This document shows positions 23,470 through 36,451 of a stretch of 64,000 nucleotides of DNA, piece after piece. Source of the stretch: Tanytarsus gracilentus (lineage: Eukaryota; Arthropoda; Insecta; Diptera; Chironomidae); NCBI GenBank assembly GCA_038502055.1, contig JAXRKN010000043.1:6758001-6822000 (forward strand). Reading direction: 5' to 3'. Within the stretch, counting starts at the first letter, position 1. Each line of letters starts with the position of its first letter. Below the pieces are notes generated by a model. The model searched no databases and was not told the origin of the DNA. It saw nothing but the letters and a program-made list of their open reading frames with translations. The position numbers were made by a program, and so were the translations under genes.

Positions 23470-26400
23470 GTGGATGTTGCGGATCGCAGAAAAAGCGTAC
23501 AATTGTCGGAGGCTGGGCATGGGCATGGTGGCTCGTAACAGATGTTCAAAAGCTCTCCCTCGAGGTGATGACACTCAATCCCATGTGCGAAATGGTCGAG
23601 ACAGCACAAGGCGTCGCTTTAACCGTCACCGGAGTTGCTCAAGTCAAAATCATGAAGGTGATTTTCTAACTAATGCTGTAAATTTGTAATTTTCTTCTTC
23701 TTTTTGTTCTCCATCTTCCCTTAGGACATTTTGTAATGAGAATTTGTGAAAATCTATTTTAAACAAGTCTTTTTAATTTCTAACTTTTACATATATATAT
23801 TAGAAAGATTTAAATAATCAAAATAATTTAATTTAATTAAATAATGCATGCATGACTAGTAAGTAGTGCCAAATAATAATGCTGCTGAGCAACCAAAAAA
23901 AATAATGGAGATTTAAACGCATGAGCAAAAGTTTTCAATGCAATTTAATTTATATTTTTCTCCGTTCCTTCCTTTTCAGTTCGTTTAACTCTCTTTTATT
24001 ATTTAAATTTATAAGCTTTATAATTTTTTTATTGTCAAAAAAATGCTGTTGAATTGTGCTTTTAAAGCCTTTTCACGCTCGCTCTACATTTGAGTTTAAA
24101 ATTTTAAAGAAAACATTCAACATTGAAGTAAAACATTGAATTTATTTTTAAGTCGAACCCTGTCACACACTTCATCGTGTACAAATATATGTGCTGTGAA
24201 TTATCATAAACAATTTTGTTTTGATGTTCGTGATGCGACAAATTTTTTCCTACCTATGTAACTTTTAAGATAAAATGTTGCTGTAGAGCGAAACGTGAGG
24301 AAGCTGATGCTTTTAATATTAAACGATTTAAATATTAAAGGTTCGTTCAGAAGTTTATGTAACTGATTTATTTTAATATAAACGCCAATATCTAAAAATA
24401 GCTTGAAAGTCTTTTTCTATTTTTGAAGGTTAAAGCTTTTAAGAAGCTTTCAGAAAATGTAAAGACTTTTACAAATCCATCTGGCATATTTTAAGAGCTT
24501 CTGATTAATTAAAATTGATTGCCCAAATAATTAAATGTTATTTATTTTTACGATTATTTGTAAGAGCATTAAATTTATCGTATTAAAGCTCTCTTCTAAG
24601 ATAAATTTTAATGAATTTCGAAATATAAATTAATTTCAAGGCTTTTGATTAAAAAGTTACTAATTGCCCCCGCTTTTTATTAGATAAATTCTCGTATTTA
24701 TATTCCTAGCAATTTGATTGCCAGAAGGGATAATTTTGTTGAATATTGTAATTAACTTAAATTAAACTTTGCGTTGACTTTTCGTAGATCTCAATAGAAA
24801 TTTACATAACAACTGAACGAACCTAAATTTTTCTCAATGATTTATTTTCATGCCTCATTCTCATAATATTTACGTCATTCCAACAATCTTAGCCTTTTTT
24901 TATTGTTTTAGCTCGTCCTTCAATTTATTAATTTTTATTCTCATAAGAAAAAAATCCATAAACTTATTATTGTTTCCATTACTCAACTTTTTTTATAGCT
25001 CACATTTGCCAGACACATTTTCGGAATGCTTAATGTTTTTTTCCCTTAGAGCTTTTATGGAGGAGAATCGCAAATTTAAATAATTTGCACCATTTTTCTT
25101 CCGTTATCATCATTGCTGCTGTTTGATACTTGTTGATGTTTGATGTTGTGAAAGATTAAAATTATTTATTTATTACTTTTTAATTTAATTTAAAGCTTAA
25201 TTAATTTTCTTTCAAATTAACTTTTTCATTTCAGTTTAATTTTAATTTTATTATTTAACATTAATTTTCTAAATTTATTTCAACCTCACTCCAATTCACC
25301 CCCCTTTTTTACCTTTTAATCCGATTTATTATTTATGATTTGAAATACAAAAGATTAGTCGCTTGTCATTTAAAAAAAGAGAGAGATTAAATATGGAAGA
25401 GAGTTATGTTGATGATGATGATGTGAGGAGAATATTGGAGTGGATTTTGTGGTATACCAAGTAGAGTAAATAAGTTGTTGAAATGGCCCAGCCGTGCTGC
25501 ATTAAAAATGAATTTAAAAATCATCGCACATATAAAAAAAAGTAAATAGAGCACAGAGTGTGTTCATCTTCATAAATAAAAAAAAATATGCATTGGAGTG
25601 GCGTGTGTGCAGCGGCAGAATGATGGGCCAACATCAGAGCAAGAGAGAGAGAGTGCATTTATCACACATTTCACACAAACAAGAACACGTCGCCGTAGAG
25701 CCAAATGCAGGCCCCAACCGAACCAGCAAATTCTCATTCCATGCCTTTTCTTTTGTATTTCATTTCTTATAGATGATGAACGTTTACTATTTTCATCACC
25801 AGGCCGATGAACTGTTGGGCACAGCGAGCGAACAATTCTTGGGCAAATCGGTTAAGGAGATCAAGCAAACGATTCTGCAGACACTCGAGGGTCACTTGCG
25901 TGCGATTCTAGGTTTGTTTAAGAGCAAAAAATGTCTAACTGTAATGAACATCACGAGTGTGCATTACACTTAGCACGTTTATAATTGCATTGCATGCTCT
26001 CTCTTTCATTTTACTTCGTGTCATAAACCATTCTTTGATTCTTGTAACCTACGACTACGTGACTTTTCGCGCATAAGCATTTTGCAAAAAAATATTAGTT
26101 CTTTAAACAAGCTTTTGAAGTGGAGGAGAGTTCAGAAAAGTCGATTGATGAGCGAAGGAGATAAATCTTTAGAAATATTTTATAACTTTTTTACTATTTT
26201 AGCGACGACTAAAAAACCCCGAAATGTATAACCTTATTTACACACCACGTTTATTTCAATAACGGGCTTTTCCTATCTTCTGTTTTCGCATACAATCACG
26301 AAATTTTTGAATGCGGTATTTTTGTCGGAAGAACTGATTAAAATTCTCAGTAATACTTCGCTTTAAATTATAAGAATTGGCAAAAAAAAGGTATCAGAAA

Positions 26401-29400
26401 TTTTTCTTATCAACTTCCTCCTTAGTGATACAATTCATGCCTCAATAAATTTGATCCGCTTCGTCATAAATAATTGACGTATCTGGCAAATACAGCTTGT
26501 GGCGTCTTATCAACCGACTGCCGGATATATTTTTTTCTCCTTTAAAATTATAAAGTTGAAAACAATTTTACGAAATTTCTTTTTGAAAATTTTCTAATTA
26601 TTCTTCTGTCCATCCCTCGTTCGTTGAACAATCGCTCTCCATGACACTCGCAGACGAGCCCTCAAAATGAATAAATGAGATTTCAAAAAGCAAAGCACAA
26701 ATTGAGGTCAATGGCAGGCGTGCATGAGTCATTTCCTCTGGATTTCACCATTTTCGAAGCCAGTTTTATTTGCTTTTTTATCTTCTTTCAAAGAACTCAA
26801 ATGTGACTTTTATATTTGCCCGCGATGTACGTCATCCTAGCGTTTAATATTAGCGCAAGATGTTATGAAGTTCATAAAGAAAATAATTGTTTACGATAGA
26901 TAGTGACGAGATGACTTAGGTAGTGTGTCGTAATCTATTTTGCTACATTTTTGTTTTCAATGATATTCTTCTCACTCGAAAAAACCTGTTTTTGACGTCA
27001 CGAGCTGAAATAGGTTAATTTCATGGGAGATTAAACTGTTGTAAGAGTGAAATTCGAGCATTATAGATCAGAGGAGTTTAGTAATCGAGAGGTTTTAAAG
27101 TTTAATGGGTCATCCATTTTAAATTACCTCACAACTTAAATTAATTCTGACGTAATTTATGCACAGTCCCCAGCATTTTTCCCTACTCAAACACTTTCGT
27201 AATTTTCAATCAATGCTCGTGCAAATAGTAATTTATTGAAAGTGCAACATAATTTTAAATGCAGCTCTCGATTGGCAATTCAATCAACTCGAGTTGAGTA
27301 ATCGCTTTCAAAATTCAAGCATTCTATTTTTAAAAAGCAAATTTTTCTATCACCAGAAAATTCCTATTAAAGTGTCGCTCATGATAAGAAAGCATCGTGC
27401 GACATATTTGTCATTGATCTCTTAAACTTAAATCGTAACAGTGAGAAATTCCACGAGACGGGCCCTCGTAAAAAAAACACAAATCTGTTTCACGTCAATC
27501 TAATGTTGAAACGCATGTACTGCGATCGCTTGATAGACTTTGAATCATCAGCGAAACGAAAGAAATACTTTTTGATGACGTCGTCGGGTCTTTCCTATAC
27601 ACGAGCTCAAACTCGCTTTCGTTCGTGTGTGCGAGAGTCTCTATAACATTTTCTCCAGTAACTCGCAACACATTTGTTTCATTCGTTAATCTACCGCGAC
27701 ACTAAACAGTTGTGTTCTCTAAAGAGAGAGAAAAAGAAAAAGTTTTTTTGTTTAAGCTAAAAATTGTGAAATTAGAATTTTTAGTTGCAAACGCTAAAAA
27801 GCTATAAAAAGAATTTAATTAAAAGAAAACAAGTGAAATTTACAAGCACAAAGGCCCTTAATAGAGAGTTTGGTGAAATTAATTTGAAAATTATAATAGA
27901 AAAATGGCCATGCTTTGGATGGGAGCCCTTAAGCTTACTCTCGTGTTGGCTATGACGACAATTGTCGTTAAAAAGTGAGTTCTATAAATTTTTAAAAATA
28001 AATTTCACAATCAATACACAGCTGGCCGCCCTATAATTTAATAATCTCTTCCGTTTGTGTTTGAGTGATTGTTTTACGGAGAATTCATTAGAAATTTTAT
28101 TAAAAATTAATTTTTTCCTCTCTCAATGTCATAGTCGCAGAATTTTAGCTCCACGCCACAAAAAAAAGAAATTAAATTTGCCTTGAAATGTCCATTAATC
28201 ATGTAATTCGTTCACATTTTTTTTCTTCGTGGTGTGGTGATATACTTCCTACTGTGTGTCAGAACCTAAAAGGCTTAACATTTATTTTGCGGACTCATGC
28301 TGATGGGTTCGGAAGTTGCCGATTTCTTTATTCTTAGATTGAATATTTTTTGAAGCGAGCAAAAATTTTTGTCGCATACAAAAGCTCTAAATCGATTTTT
28401 TGCCATCATGATACTTAACTCCTTGAATATCGATGGAATGTGCTATAAATAAATCTAGTGGTAATTAGAGGCAATACTTCACCCGCACTACCATTTTTGG
28501 TCTCTCTCTTACGTTCTTCATTACGGAAGAGGAAGAATATTCTTTTTCATTCTCTCGCTGTTGCTACTTGAATTTAAATACGTTAAATATCAATGAACCG
28601 ACCTGTAATACATCGTTCGATAACTGTTTTATTTTATTTGCATCACGCGCTTGGAAGAGATTGAATTATAGGCGAAAAAATATTCTAGTTGCATGATGAA
28701 AATTTTCCACTCGCGTGCAGTGCAAAAAATTCAAGCGATTGACATTCATAAAAACATTAAAATATTTTTTTAAATTCAAATAATTTGTTTGACCTTTAAA
28801 TTTTTCATCACTTCCCATCGCCACATGCAAAAACTAATTAGCTCGTCACATAACGAGATGCTCATTACAAGTCGCGTGTGAGAAAATTTATATATAAAGT
28901 AAAAACAAAGTTCATGAGAATATTCTCGGCAACCTTAAAAGTGAAAATCGTATTGAAAAAAAACTCGTTTATCGACAAATTAAATTTCCGCAGTGAAATT
29001 TAAAAAGAAAACACGCCACACATACATAATTGAATGTCATATGATAGCAATGTCTTTGTCACGGAAGGAAAGAATTTCATTTTAGTTCGCTTGAGGTTAT
29101 GAGGAAGTGAAGAATTTTTCTTTTGAATGGTTTTTCTAGTTGGAAGAATTTCAATGACAATTTCGTTTTTTTTTCTATTCAACTGTATTTATTTTAGTAT
29201 TCTATGTTGGACTCAATTCAGTTGAAGTGCTAAAAAAAACTTTATCTCATTTTAAAAAGGAAATTACATATCCAAAGCTTTTATGAGAGCTTTTAAGAAA
29301 CATTTTTCGTCCTAATTTATGACCCGATGCACACAGTGACTGCATCATTTGATATTAAAATGTACTTTGAGAAATTTTATGCAATTTTAACTGTCATGTA

Positions 29401-31151
29401 ACTTTTTTAAAAAAGTTTAATATTGCGATAAATCGAAAGTTTTAGCAAAACGTGACATTGTGAAGAGCCGAAAGGATGGGAGAAAAAGGGATGAAATCAA
29501 GCTTAGTTCGGGGAGACAATGATGAATGACTGAAATAAGTTTTAAAAACTTTTTCATAGTTCGATAAAAAGTTCATTGTTCACAATTCGCCAATGTCATT
29601 CCATTAGCATTGTGTAGATTTTTTTTTTCAGCGACTTGAGATTAAAACTATTTTTTTTCATGATGTCACATGCGGACTGAAATGTTTTTCTCTCTTTTCA
29701 TCGATAAGAATCAAGCGCGTGTCTCTCATTTTTTGCAATTTAGAACAAATATTAATTTAATTTTTTCTCCTTCGCTCAACGCTCACGTTTTTTTTAATGG
29801 ACCTTAATTGACACCTCCAATTGACATTAATTTGCTTAACAAAAAAAATAGCTTTTAATTAAAACGCTTGTTTTCTTTAATTTTTCGCAGGAACTCTTAC
29901 GGTCGAAGAGGTTTACAAAGACCGAGACCAATTTGCTGCCCTAGTACGTGAGGTGAGTTTAAACTTTTGACTTTAAAAAGTGTCAAAATTATAATTAATT
30001 ACATTAATTAATAAGGTTGCCTCCCCCGACGTCGGTCGCATGGGCATCGAGATCCTCTCGTTCACGATTAAAGACGTTTATGATGATGTACAGTATTTGC
30101 AATCGCTTGGAAAAGCACAGACAGCAAGTGTGAAACGTGATGCTGACGCAGGAGTGGCAGAAGCAAATCGAGATGCTGGAATCCGTGAAGCTGAGTGTGA
30201 AAGAGCCGCGATGGACGTCAAATACTCCACAGACACAAAAATCGAAGACAATGCTCGCATGTTTAAACTTCAAAAGGCCAATTTCGATCAGGAGATCAAC
30301 ACGGCGGTAAGTTGTGGATATTTTCAAACATCGAGCATTTTCTAAATTTAATTTCAATCAACAGAAAGCAGAATCTGCTCTCGCTTATGAGTTGCAAGCC
30401 GCTAAAATTCGCCAAAAAATTCGAAACGAAGAAATTCAAATCGACGTCGTCGAACGCAAGAAGCAGATCGAAGTTGAATCTCAAGAAATTTTGCGTAAAG
30501 ACTGCGAACTCACAGCGACCGTTAAATTGCCGGCTGAAGCTGAAAGCTATCGAGTGCAAGCTATCGCTGAGGGTAAACGAACACAGACATTGGAAGTGGC
30601 ACGCGCCGAGGCAGAGAGAATAAGGAAAATTGGTGGTGCTGAGGCTTTGGCTATTGAACTCGTAAGTTTAAAATTAATTTTAAAACAGAAAGATTAAAAA
30701 AATTAATCTTGGATTTAAAATTTAATCTAGGATTAAAAATTAAATCCTTCTGAAAACCATTAAATCTTAAAAATGTCAAAGTCATTAAATTAAATTTTTA
30801 ATGTAGGTTGGTAAAGCCGAAGCCGAAAGGATGAGAATGAAGGCGAGCGTCTATAAACAATACGGTGACGCAGCTATCATGAATATTGTGTTGGAATCAT
30901 TGCCTAAGGTAAAAATAATTTATATTCAGTGATTTTCTAAAATACTAATTGATATCTAAAAATAGATTGCCGCTGAGGTTGCAGCTCCATTGGCTAAAAC
31001 CGAGGAGATTGTTATTATCGGTGGCAATGACAACTTAACATCTGACGTTGCCCGTCTCGTGGGTCAAATTCCACCTGCCGTCACCGCCTTAACCGGCGTC
31101 GATTTATCGAAAGTCTTGGGAAAAGTGCCCGGTGCGAAGGTTCAAAATTAA
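23470..31151 (+). CDS. Flo2: flotillin-2 (first coding exon not found in window)
   Basis: Flotillin-2 is a membrane-scaffold protein of the SPFH family; it binds the cytoplasmic face of lipid microdomains and forms hetero-oligomers with flotillin-1. Exons are 23470-23657, 25803-25911, 29891-29952, 30016-30306, 30365-30661, 30807-30908 and 30966-31151, all in frame with GT-AG ends. They encode 411 residues beginning in mid-codon at (G)GCCGSQKKRTIVGGWAWAWW. The Cys pair near the N-terminus fits acylation sites known in the family. VKIMKADELLGTASEQFLGK, LEGHLRAILGTLTVEEVY and VGRMGIEILSFTIKDVYDD belong to the SPFH domain. The Glu/Ala-rich part (DADAGVAEANRDAGIREAEC through AEAERMRMKA) is the flotillin coiled coil. 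The C-terminus is LTGVDLSKVLGKVPGAKVQN. About 17 N-terminal residues on an upstream exon are missing. Exon 2 has an alternative in-frame acceptor that adds 10 aa (start 25773). The preceding non-coding region contains the GMC cluster on the opposite strand. Confidence 0.95.
23658..25772 (+). other. flotillin-2 intron
   Basis: This intron lies between exon A and exon B. The last 200 bp (25590-25760) is much less AT-rich than the rest and carries overlapping short ORFs with no recognisable product. The rest is plain AT-rich sequence. Confidence 0.6.
27636..27903 (+). promoter_or_regulatory. candidate internal promoter and 5' leader
   Basis: A TATA-like CTATAACA at about 27640 is followed 30-80 bp later by initiator-like motifs (TTCATTCG, AAACAGTTG). 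An AT-rich leader then leads to an ATG in a good insect context (GAAAAATGGCC). Such an arrangement would start an alternative transcript inside flotillin-2. No transcript data were available. Confidence 0.35.
27904..27978 (+). CDS. short hydrophobic ORF (24 aa) ending at a splice donor
   Basis: The ATG context AAAATGGCC is good. The 24-residue product is almost wholly hydrophobic from residue 3 to 22, with two terminal lysines, resembling a single membrane span. The TGA stop overlaps a consensus donor (AA followed by GTGAGT, exon end 27974). If spliced to flotillin-2 exon C at 29891 the frame is phase 2 instead of the needed phase 1. Translation would then run 20 more residues in a foreign frame and stop. 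So this is either a translated small peptide, an upstream ORF in an alternative leader, or chance. I do not recognise a family. Confidence 0.3.
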   Translation: MAMLWMGALKLTLVLAMTTIVVKK

Positions 31152-34100
31152 TATGTGGAGGTTCATCACGAATGCACTCTCGAGTCGCTTTAACTTTACT
31201 TTATTTTCTGTTAACCTAAATTTTTGTTCTCCTATAAGATATTATTGAAGCCATCTTGATGTCCCTAAAAATTGATATTCTTGACAAATTTATTTTTTCG
31301 ACTTTTTTACCACTATCAAATTTATTTCTGCCCTCAAACATTTTCAAAGGACGGATAATTTCTCATTCGAGAGTGAGTTAAACATAAAAAAAAGCATTGC
31401 TGCATTATTTTCTTCGTGTTCAGAGTTGAATGAATTTTAATGCGAAGGAAAGTAAATTTTTATAACAAAAAAACAATGACAGGATAGACGATTAAGAATT
31501 ATGAAAATATTGTACATCAATTTATATTTTTTCTTACCAATATATGCAAAAACTATATTTTTAATTAACTTTCACAACTTTTTCGATGAGGTTCTCTGAG
31601 GGGGGAAAATTTAGTAATTAGATAAAGTGAAATGTCTTTAGTGTAGTTTGGAACTATCAGATGTTAGTTTAAATAGCTATAAGTAAATGATATAAAATTT
31701 TAGCTAAGAGCATTTTCCCCTCAAAAGATTTCCTCCTCAACTCCGATGGAGATTTATTTTAAAACGGCCATAAAAAAAAGTTCTCGAACAATAAATCTCC
31801 AAACAATAAATTACCAAAAAAAGCACATTAAGTAACTAACAAAAAAAAACTTTAAAATATCAAAACGAAAAAATTTACAATCAAATAAAATCTGATGAAA
31901 AACCGACCAGAGATGCATTTTATTTCCATAGCGATTCATCGAAGGAGAGAGAAAAGTTTTATAGCACGTGGGTCATAATACTTTCATTCATGCTCGTTAC
32001 TTGCGAAGGGAATTTTATTTACAGTCGAATTATTTGACGAGAGTTGCCTCGAGGCGAAAATGAAATTCGACTCTTGAGGGACGTGACAGGAATTTTGAGA
32101 AAACAATTTTGATTAAAGCTTTCTTAGGGCTTTAAAAAAAACTAGAAAATTTTTATAATTTCAAAGATCAAAAAATTTTTAGTGTCCATCCCTTGATGTC
32201 AAAATTCCTCCTCGACTGTAATATTTCATTAAAATCTCAAATTCCCACGCAGCAAATATTCTTGAGCGATGAAAGAAAAATTCTCTAATAATATTTTGAG
32301 CGTAATCACATGTAAAATTTTTTTGCGCTTCACTTGAAATAAAGCGAAAATAAATTTGTTTGCAAAAATGAAATTAAAATATTTACATTTCACTCATCCA
32401 TCTCATGAACTTAATTCATTTTTTCCGCGCAAATATTTTTTTTCGGGAAAATTCTCACTGCCAGTTTTACTTTCTATGATATACAAATTTTTTATTTGAA
32501 TATAAATATGACGAACTATATCTATCTCGCTCACACGTTGATCATTAAAGCACTTTCGATCGTAAGAGCAAATGTAAGCTTTTGTGTTAAAGCTCTCCAT
32601 TTATATATATAAAAAAATATCTCTATATATAACTAAACTATAAAAAATTTATAATGAACAACAAGAAAAATGCCTTAAAAAATCTTTCTCCTCTCCCTTT
32701 GACCTCTTCATGTTTTTGTCACTATAGATGTGAAATATCGTAAATATTGAAGTATTTAAGGAGCATTTAACTTTTGAAAATTGCGTGCAGAAAATTGGCA
32801 TTTATTAAATGAAGAAATTTTAGCGATTTTTATTTAATGCGAAAAAAATTGAATTGAAAAATTTAAATTTTTTTGTTCTTGAATATCGAGCTTTTTAAAA
32901 ATATTTTTGCAAACTAAAAGTAAATCTTAATTTCGTTCAAACCAAATTAAAAAAATCTACCAAGTTGTAAATAGTTCTTAAAAAAATAAACCCATTGGTG
33001 TTGAAAAAGCAACTCATAAATTTTTAACAATTCGAAGAATTTAAGTTGCTGAAAATTCAAACTTCAAAACCCAAATGAAAATTTAACCAACATTAAAAAT
33101 TTTCTAAAAAAGCATTAAAATTCAATGGGAATGCCTCACTCAAATTTAGAGTCTCTTTATTACATAACAAGAAAAGTGTTCAAAAATTATCTAAAATTAG
33201 ATCAGACATTAAATCACTCAAAACTTTCTATCAAATCATCATCGCCGATTTTTGCCATCATCACGCGATAATAAAAAGTGTACATATGTGCAGTTAATAA
33301 AAAAAAAACCTGAAAATGTAGCATGAAAATTTAATGTCTGATAACAGCAGCAAAAAAAATGTAATATTTTTTATATACAAAAAAAAAGATTAATGTCACA
33401 AGTGTAAAAAGTATGTAACGATGATGATTTCCTCTCCCTACGATGAGAAATACATTAGATGAGAAATAAAGCACGCTAAAATTGTAGAATTGGCAAGGAA
33501 ACGAAGAAATTTTTTGGTGTAGTTAACAATTAACGAGGATCTTTCCATTAATTCTCCCTGTAACTCTGAAAACTGTCGTACCTCAAAAGATTTTTACCCA
33601 AAAAAAGCTTCGAAGATATTAAAAAAAATGTTTAGAACAAAAAAGATTTTGAGTGCTAAAAATTATTTAGCAGCGAATTTTTTTCTATTAAATTTAGTTT
33701 AAATCTTTTGGCAATCTTTTGCTCTAGATTAAAAAGTTTAAAGTCCTCAAAGAAAAATTCTCGAGGACTTTTCCCTTAAAATATTCAATTTTGTTTCTTT
33801 TTCTTGTGGTGTTTGATGAGAAAAAAATTTAAAATGTTGATAATTATCGTACAACCCACTCTATCTCTATACCTTAAAAAACATATTAATTAATTAATCC
33901 CCTCCAGATTTTAATTAACGATTTTTTCATTTGGAAAAATCCATATAATTATTATTTGATTTGTTGCTGTATTTGTAATTGCAAATTTACATTCTAATAA
34001 AAAATGACGAAAAATTGAAAACAATTTTTTTTTATAATTTTTCAACATATTTTGCATAATTTTTATTTCATGCAATATTTTATTTTTTTACAGCCATTGA

Positions 34101-34269
34101 AAAACGCGCATAATATGAGAGTACAAAAATTATTGATCATTGGATTAGTGCTTAGCAAATAATACTTCAAAAAATAAATGCACATCATCCAAAAATTGAT
34201 AATTTAAAAATTAATTAAACAAAACTCAACAAGTAAATTCGATGATGGTGAAAATGCGATGAAAGTTTA
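31152..34269. other. flotillin-2 3' UTR and convergent intergenic region
   Basis: This is AT-rich sequence between the convergent flotillin-2 (+) and coiled-coil gene (-). It holds several AATAAA hexamers on the + strand and one TGTACATA (Pumilio-type) motif near 33277. No coding sequence was found. Confidence 0.5.
31790..31795 (+). terminator. candidate poly(A) signal of flotillin-2
   Basis: There is an AATAAA about 640 nt after the stop; others follow near 31806 and 31884. Which is used cannot be told from sequence. Confidence 0.35.
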
Positions 34270-36415
34270 TTAGTAGCCGGCGAAAACGTATTGAGAAGAC
34301 GGCTTGAAGTCTTTAAACTCTTTGCCATTGTTATGTCCGTAATTGTGATTGGAAGCAATCGATTCCGATGACTTTTGTGCGCTTGCTTTTGAGATATTTG
34401 ATGAGCGTGCAACTGCGTCGGCTGGTTTTTTTTCTGAACTGGCACCGCCGTGATTTGATGCTTGTTGTTGGCCTTCGTTGGCAGAGGCGACTGTCAAAGT
34501 CTTTTGTGATCCATAAGCATCCAAGTGACCGCCATGTTCACTGCCTTGATATGAGGAACCGCCATGCTCACTGCCTTGATACGAGGAACCGCCATGCTCG
34601 CTGCCTTGGTATGATGATCCTCCATGACCCGATGAAATTTCATGAACACTCGATAAACTTGCTTTTGCCGCTGCTTCAGCTGCATTATTTTGTGCAATTT
34701 GTGCACTCGACTGAGCGTCATTTGCAGCCTTCATGGTCGCATCGTAATCAATTCTAATTGATATAAAAAATTGTAATTGAATCTCATAACAATAAAAAGC
34801 ATTAAATTGTTTACCTAGCGTGATGCAATTGCTCCTCTATCGCCTCGACGCGTTGCTTTGCCTTTCCAACCATGTTAGTTTGTGATGCGAGTTCAGCGCT
34901 GGAAATTATTAGAAAGAAAAATTTAATCTAAGCTCATAAATCACATCTTGATCAGCATTTCATTTCTGTGTGGCGCAAAAAATCATTGAAATGTATGAAC
35001 ATGTTTCGGAAGTTGATTACGACACACATTTATGGTTTTTTAAGATTAACGCGTAAAAAAAAGAGAAATGGGATAAGTTTGAGTGTTTTGGGATGTAAAA
35101 AATTTTTTGACACGGATGTACACATTTTAATCTAAGGAATCGAACCTTTATTTATTTCATTAAAATTTTCTTTCAGAAATTCAATTTTTATTTACTCGGA
35201 AGTTCTCGGTTCAAATCACGTTAAAAACAGAAAATATTTTTTTTTGCTCTTTAAAAAATCACAAAGAAGAAATTTATTTTTTTTTAAGTTTTACGTAATT
35301 CACAAATGCTTCCCAATAATTTTTAATTTTCGATCACAACTCACCTAGCTTCCGATGCCGCCTGTTGAGCATGTTCGCTGCTCGTTTGTGCATTACTATT
35401 TAAATACAATGGGAAGAGGAAAAAAATTATTGAAAATCGCTTTTTGTGCTACAGAGAGAAAAAATTAAAGAGAAATTTCTCGGTGTAATAAATAATCGAG
35501 GCTTACTTCAAAGCGGTCTGCAAGAGCTGGAGATGACTTAGTGCTTGAGACGCTGCCTATGAGTGTGCAAAAATTTATTTAATTAATTTGTGAATTATGT
35601 AATTTTTATAATTCGATGGAAATCTCACTTGCTGTGCTGCTTTTGCCGATCGCTTCGCTTGTCTGAGTTGTTGGAGTTCATTTTCGAGTGCTTGATGAGC
35701 GTCCAAATTTTCTTGCTCGATTTTCGAAAGGAGAACTTGCTTTCCCTGGAGTGCGGCATTGGCGGTGGCTGAAGCTTGTAGTGCGAGATTAGCGAGATTA
35801 TTTTGAGCAATGTACGACGCTTGCTTGGCCGCTAATTCCTGGTTTTGAACTGCTGAATTTGCTTGATCAGCGGAACCTTGAGCGATGCTTCGTAGACCTA
35901 ACAAATTTCGAGAAAAAAAATGAAATTGCAAATATTTTAATATATGCGAAAGATTTGGAAAATAAAACATTTCAAAAAAGCAAAAAAAAATCTTCACTTT
36001 AATTTAAAATATTCATAAATTTACCAGATCCTTCCGAATATCCATTCTTTCCACCATTGCCGTGGTGAACTGGAATATGTTCGGTGCCGTAGACATCATC
36101 ATTACCACCAAAATCGTGAGCCTGTTGAGTGTGTCCCTGGTCATGTGATTGATCATGAGCTGCTTGATTTCCAGTATCGTAGTCGTAGTTGAAGTCGTAA
36201 GATTCCTTCTTCTTGCGGTTTGAGCGTGAAATTCTGTAGGCGTTCTTTTGAGCAGCATTGACAGATTCTAAATTTAATTAAATTTAATTTAATTAATTTT
36301 TAATATTTTAGAGCTCGAGAAAATTCTCCGTAAAATATTTAAGCAAATAGTTTGGATAAAAAAACCAACCTAAGATAACTGCTGAGAGCAAAATTATTGC
36401 AACTTTTACTTTCAT
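34270..36415 (-). CDS. secreted Ala/Gln-rich coiled-coil protein, DUF745-like
   Basis: Seven exons, 36415-36370, 36267-36025, 35897-35629, 35556-35507, 35395-35345, 34898-34815 and 34753-34270, encode about 408 aa in one unbroken frame. The first exon is a signal peptide (MKVKVAIILLSAVILG). Residues about 20-95 are Tyr/Asp/His/Gly-rich. The middle (about 97-280) is an Ala/Gln/Asn-rich coiled coil of the QGSADQANSAVQNQELAAKQ type, which I associate with the insect DUF745 family of unknown function. The tail has three 10-residue repeats (GGSSYQGSEH) and a Ser/Ala/Asn-rich end finishing in PSSQYVFAGY. Composition suggests an extracellular structural protein, perhaps cuticle, silk or gut lining, but that is inference. 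A TATA promoter and a 5' UTR intron lie upstream. Confidence 0.85.
34531..34620 (-). repeat. 30-bp tandem repeat x3 inside the coiled-coil gene
   Basis: There are three adjoining 30-bp units (34531-34560, 34561-34590, 34591-34620) with a few substitutions, mostly at third codon positions. They encode GGSSYQGSEH three times. The third, most 5' unit is the most diverged at the DNA level, and the protein repeat is preserved, pointing to selection on the peptide. Confidence 0.85.
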
Positions 36416-36451
36416 TTTGTTTCTGAATTGATCGGCGGCAAAATGCAAATG
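36416..36451 (-). other. 5' UTR exon segment of the coiled-coil gene
   Basis: The sequence before the ATG begins right after a very good acceptor (TTTCTTTTCTTCGTAG on the - strand, AG at 36453-36452). A matching donor (GAAA followed by GTGAGT) lies near 37357. The inferred 5' UTR intron is about 0.9 kb. Confidence 0.5.

Larger units (their letters stand above)
25912..29890 (+). other. flotillin-2 intron containing a candidate internal promoter
   Basis: This 4-kb intron lies between exon B and exon C (GTLTVEEV). Apart from the candidate promoter and short ORF at 27.6-28.0 kb, no exon is supported. Confidence 0.6.

Noticed and set aside
25560..25810. Two overlapping + strand ORFs just before flotillin-2 exon B
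   Set aside because: No domain or convincing codon pattern. They arise from a less AT-rich intron end; only the last 30 nt are plausible as an exon extension.
34368..34757. 129-codon + strand ORF across the coiled-coil gene's last exon
   Set aside because: It is the complement of a repetitive coding exon. The - strand frame joins six other exons and a signal peptide, while the + frame has no splice or domain support.
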